From an uncultured Opitutales bacterium (GTDB lineage: Bacteria > Verrucomicrobiota > Verrucomicrobiia > Opitutales > Intestinicryptomonadaceae): a stretch of 64,000 nucleotides of DNA. Made by a program: the position numbers and the translations under genes. Location: positions 1-64,000 of the forward strand of contig URAK01000005.1 of NCBI GenBank assembly GCA_900545705.1, written 5' to 3'. The notes beneath the pieces were generated by a model. The model was not told where the DNA came from. It did not search any database and worked only from the letters and a program-made list of their open reading frames with translations. This document shows positions 63,406 to 64,000 of the stretch, one piece after another (within the stretch, counting starts at the first letter, position 1; every line of letters starts with the position of its first letter).

Positions 63406-63741
63406 ATGGAAGTTAAGTCTTTAACAAAGTTTGCGCGCATGTCCGATAAAAAAGTGCGCGAAATAGCACGGGAAGTTCAGGGGCTGAATGCCGCCGAAGC
63501 TTTGGAAATATTGAAGCTCGTGCCACGCAAAAGCGCGCGTTTGGTCGCCAAGACTCTCGCAAGCGCGATTGCGAATGCCGAAAACAACAACGGCCTTGCG
63601 GCCGCCAACTTGAAAATCAAGAGTGCGATTGTCAACCAAGGCGTTGCATTTAGGCGTTTCCGCCCTGTGGCGCGCGGCTCCGCGCACCCCATCAGGAAAA
63701 GAACAAGCCATATCTTGATTATCCTCAGCGACGAAAAATAA
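63406..63741 (+). CDS. rplV: 50S ribosomal protein L22
   Basis: A 111-residue L22 with KFARMSDKKVREIAREVQGL, PRKSARLVAKTLASAIANAE and the C-terminal GSAHPIRKRTSHI. Its loop lines the exit tunnel. Confidence 0.98.
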   Translation: MEVKSLTKFARMSDKKVREIAREVQGLNAAEALEILKLVPRKSARLVAKTLASAIANAENNNGLAAANLKIKSAIVNQGVAFRRFRPVARGSAHPIRKRTSHILIILSDEK

Positions 63742-63759
63742 TTTAAAATAGGCAACAAT

Positions 63760-64000
63760 ATGGGTCAGAAAGTAAATCCTAAAGGTTTTCGTCTCGCGGT
63801 TCGCCGCGATTGGGAATCGCGCTGGTTCGCAGGCAAGGGCGACTACGCCGAAGCCGTCAACGAAGACTACCGCATACGCGAATTCCTCAACAAAAAGCTG
63901 AAGGCTGCAAGCGTCCCGCGCATATTCATCGAACGCGCCGGACAGCGCATACGCGTTAAAATCTATACAGCCCGCCCCGGCGTGGTAATCGGACAGAAGG
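63760..64000 (+). CDS. rpsC: 30S ribosomal protein S3 (cut by the window end)
   Basis: The first 80 codons of S3 are seen, from ATG 63760: MGQKVNPKGFRLAVRRDWES, then FAGKGDYAEAVNEDYRIREF and PRIFIERAGQRIRVKIYTAR. The gene runs past the end of the window. It is in the normal rplV-rpsC order. Confidence 0.98.
   Translation, partial: MGQKVNPKGFRLAVRRDWESRWFAGKGDYAEAVNEDYRIREFLNKKLKAASVPRIFIERAGQRIRVKIYTARPGVVIGQK

Noticed and set aside
1..64000. CRISPR arrays, transposases, prophage or integrase genes
   Set aside because: None was found; the only repeats are the PEP-CTERM 3' repeat, the tlyA duplication, short operator-like motifs and diverged tandem paralogues.

Overview
The window looks like a chromosomal segment of a Verrucomicrobiota bacterium, most likely of the Opitutia/Puniceicoccales type. 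This is an inference from gene content: three secreted proteins end in a PEP-CTERM sorting tail (VPEP, a hydrophobic helix, then RRRR or RRRRK); there are LacI-family control elements; there is a five-gene run of secreted carbohydrate-active enzymes; and the translation/transcription genes keep an ancestral bacterial order. There is no rRNA, no CRISPR array and no transposase.

Left part (1-31 kb) is accessory and housekeeping material. It opens with about 1 kb of AT-rich non-coding DNA. A minus-strand operon follows (NagB-like sugar-phosphate enzyme, amidohydrolase, MFS transporter, LacI regulator; 5272 to 1065), probably for uptake and breakdown of an amino-sugar-like compound. Then come a PEP-CTERM protein, a divergent thymidine-phosphorylase-family protein, xseB-dxs, a two-domain SLC13-type transporter and two tandem PEP-CTERM genes that share a perfectly identical 3' third. 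After manC, a small membrane protein and an Fsr-like MFS pump comes a plus-strand cluster: a Septu-type anti-phage pair (ptuA-ptuB), hpt, nfo and a lysozyme-like protein. A U32 peptidase gene with a one-base frameshift and a CPBP membrane protease lie on the other strand.

Middle part (28-42 kb) is a secreted glycan-degradation region: two tandem beta-helix proteins, four tandem sialate O-acetylesterase-family (SASA) enzymes, a GH28 beta-helix enzyme and a lipoprotein of the ADP-ribosylglycohydrolase family. A tlyA gene with a perfect 51-bp internal tandem duplication sits between them.

Right part (42.7-64 kb) is the core gene-expression cluster: tRNA-Thr, tuf, tRNA-Trp, secE, nusG, rplK, rplA, rplJ, rplL, rpoB, rpoC, rpsL, rpsG, fusA, rpsJ, rplC, rplD, rplW, rplB, rpsS, an extra secreted-protein gene, rplV and the start of rpsC. 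Several RNA elements can be seen here: a terminator-like hairpin in the leader of tRNA-Thr/tuf, an intrinsic terminator between rplJ and rplL followed by a three-way-junction leader in front of rplL, a hairpin between rplL and rpoB, and a terminator plus new promoter splitting rpsJ from rplC.

The items most worth following up are the extra secreted-protein gene inside the S10 operon, the rplL leader RNA, the Septu pair in one transcription unit with hpt and nfo, the phosphorylase lacking its family signature, and the internal duplication in tlyA.
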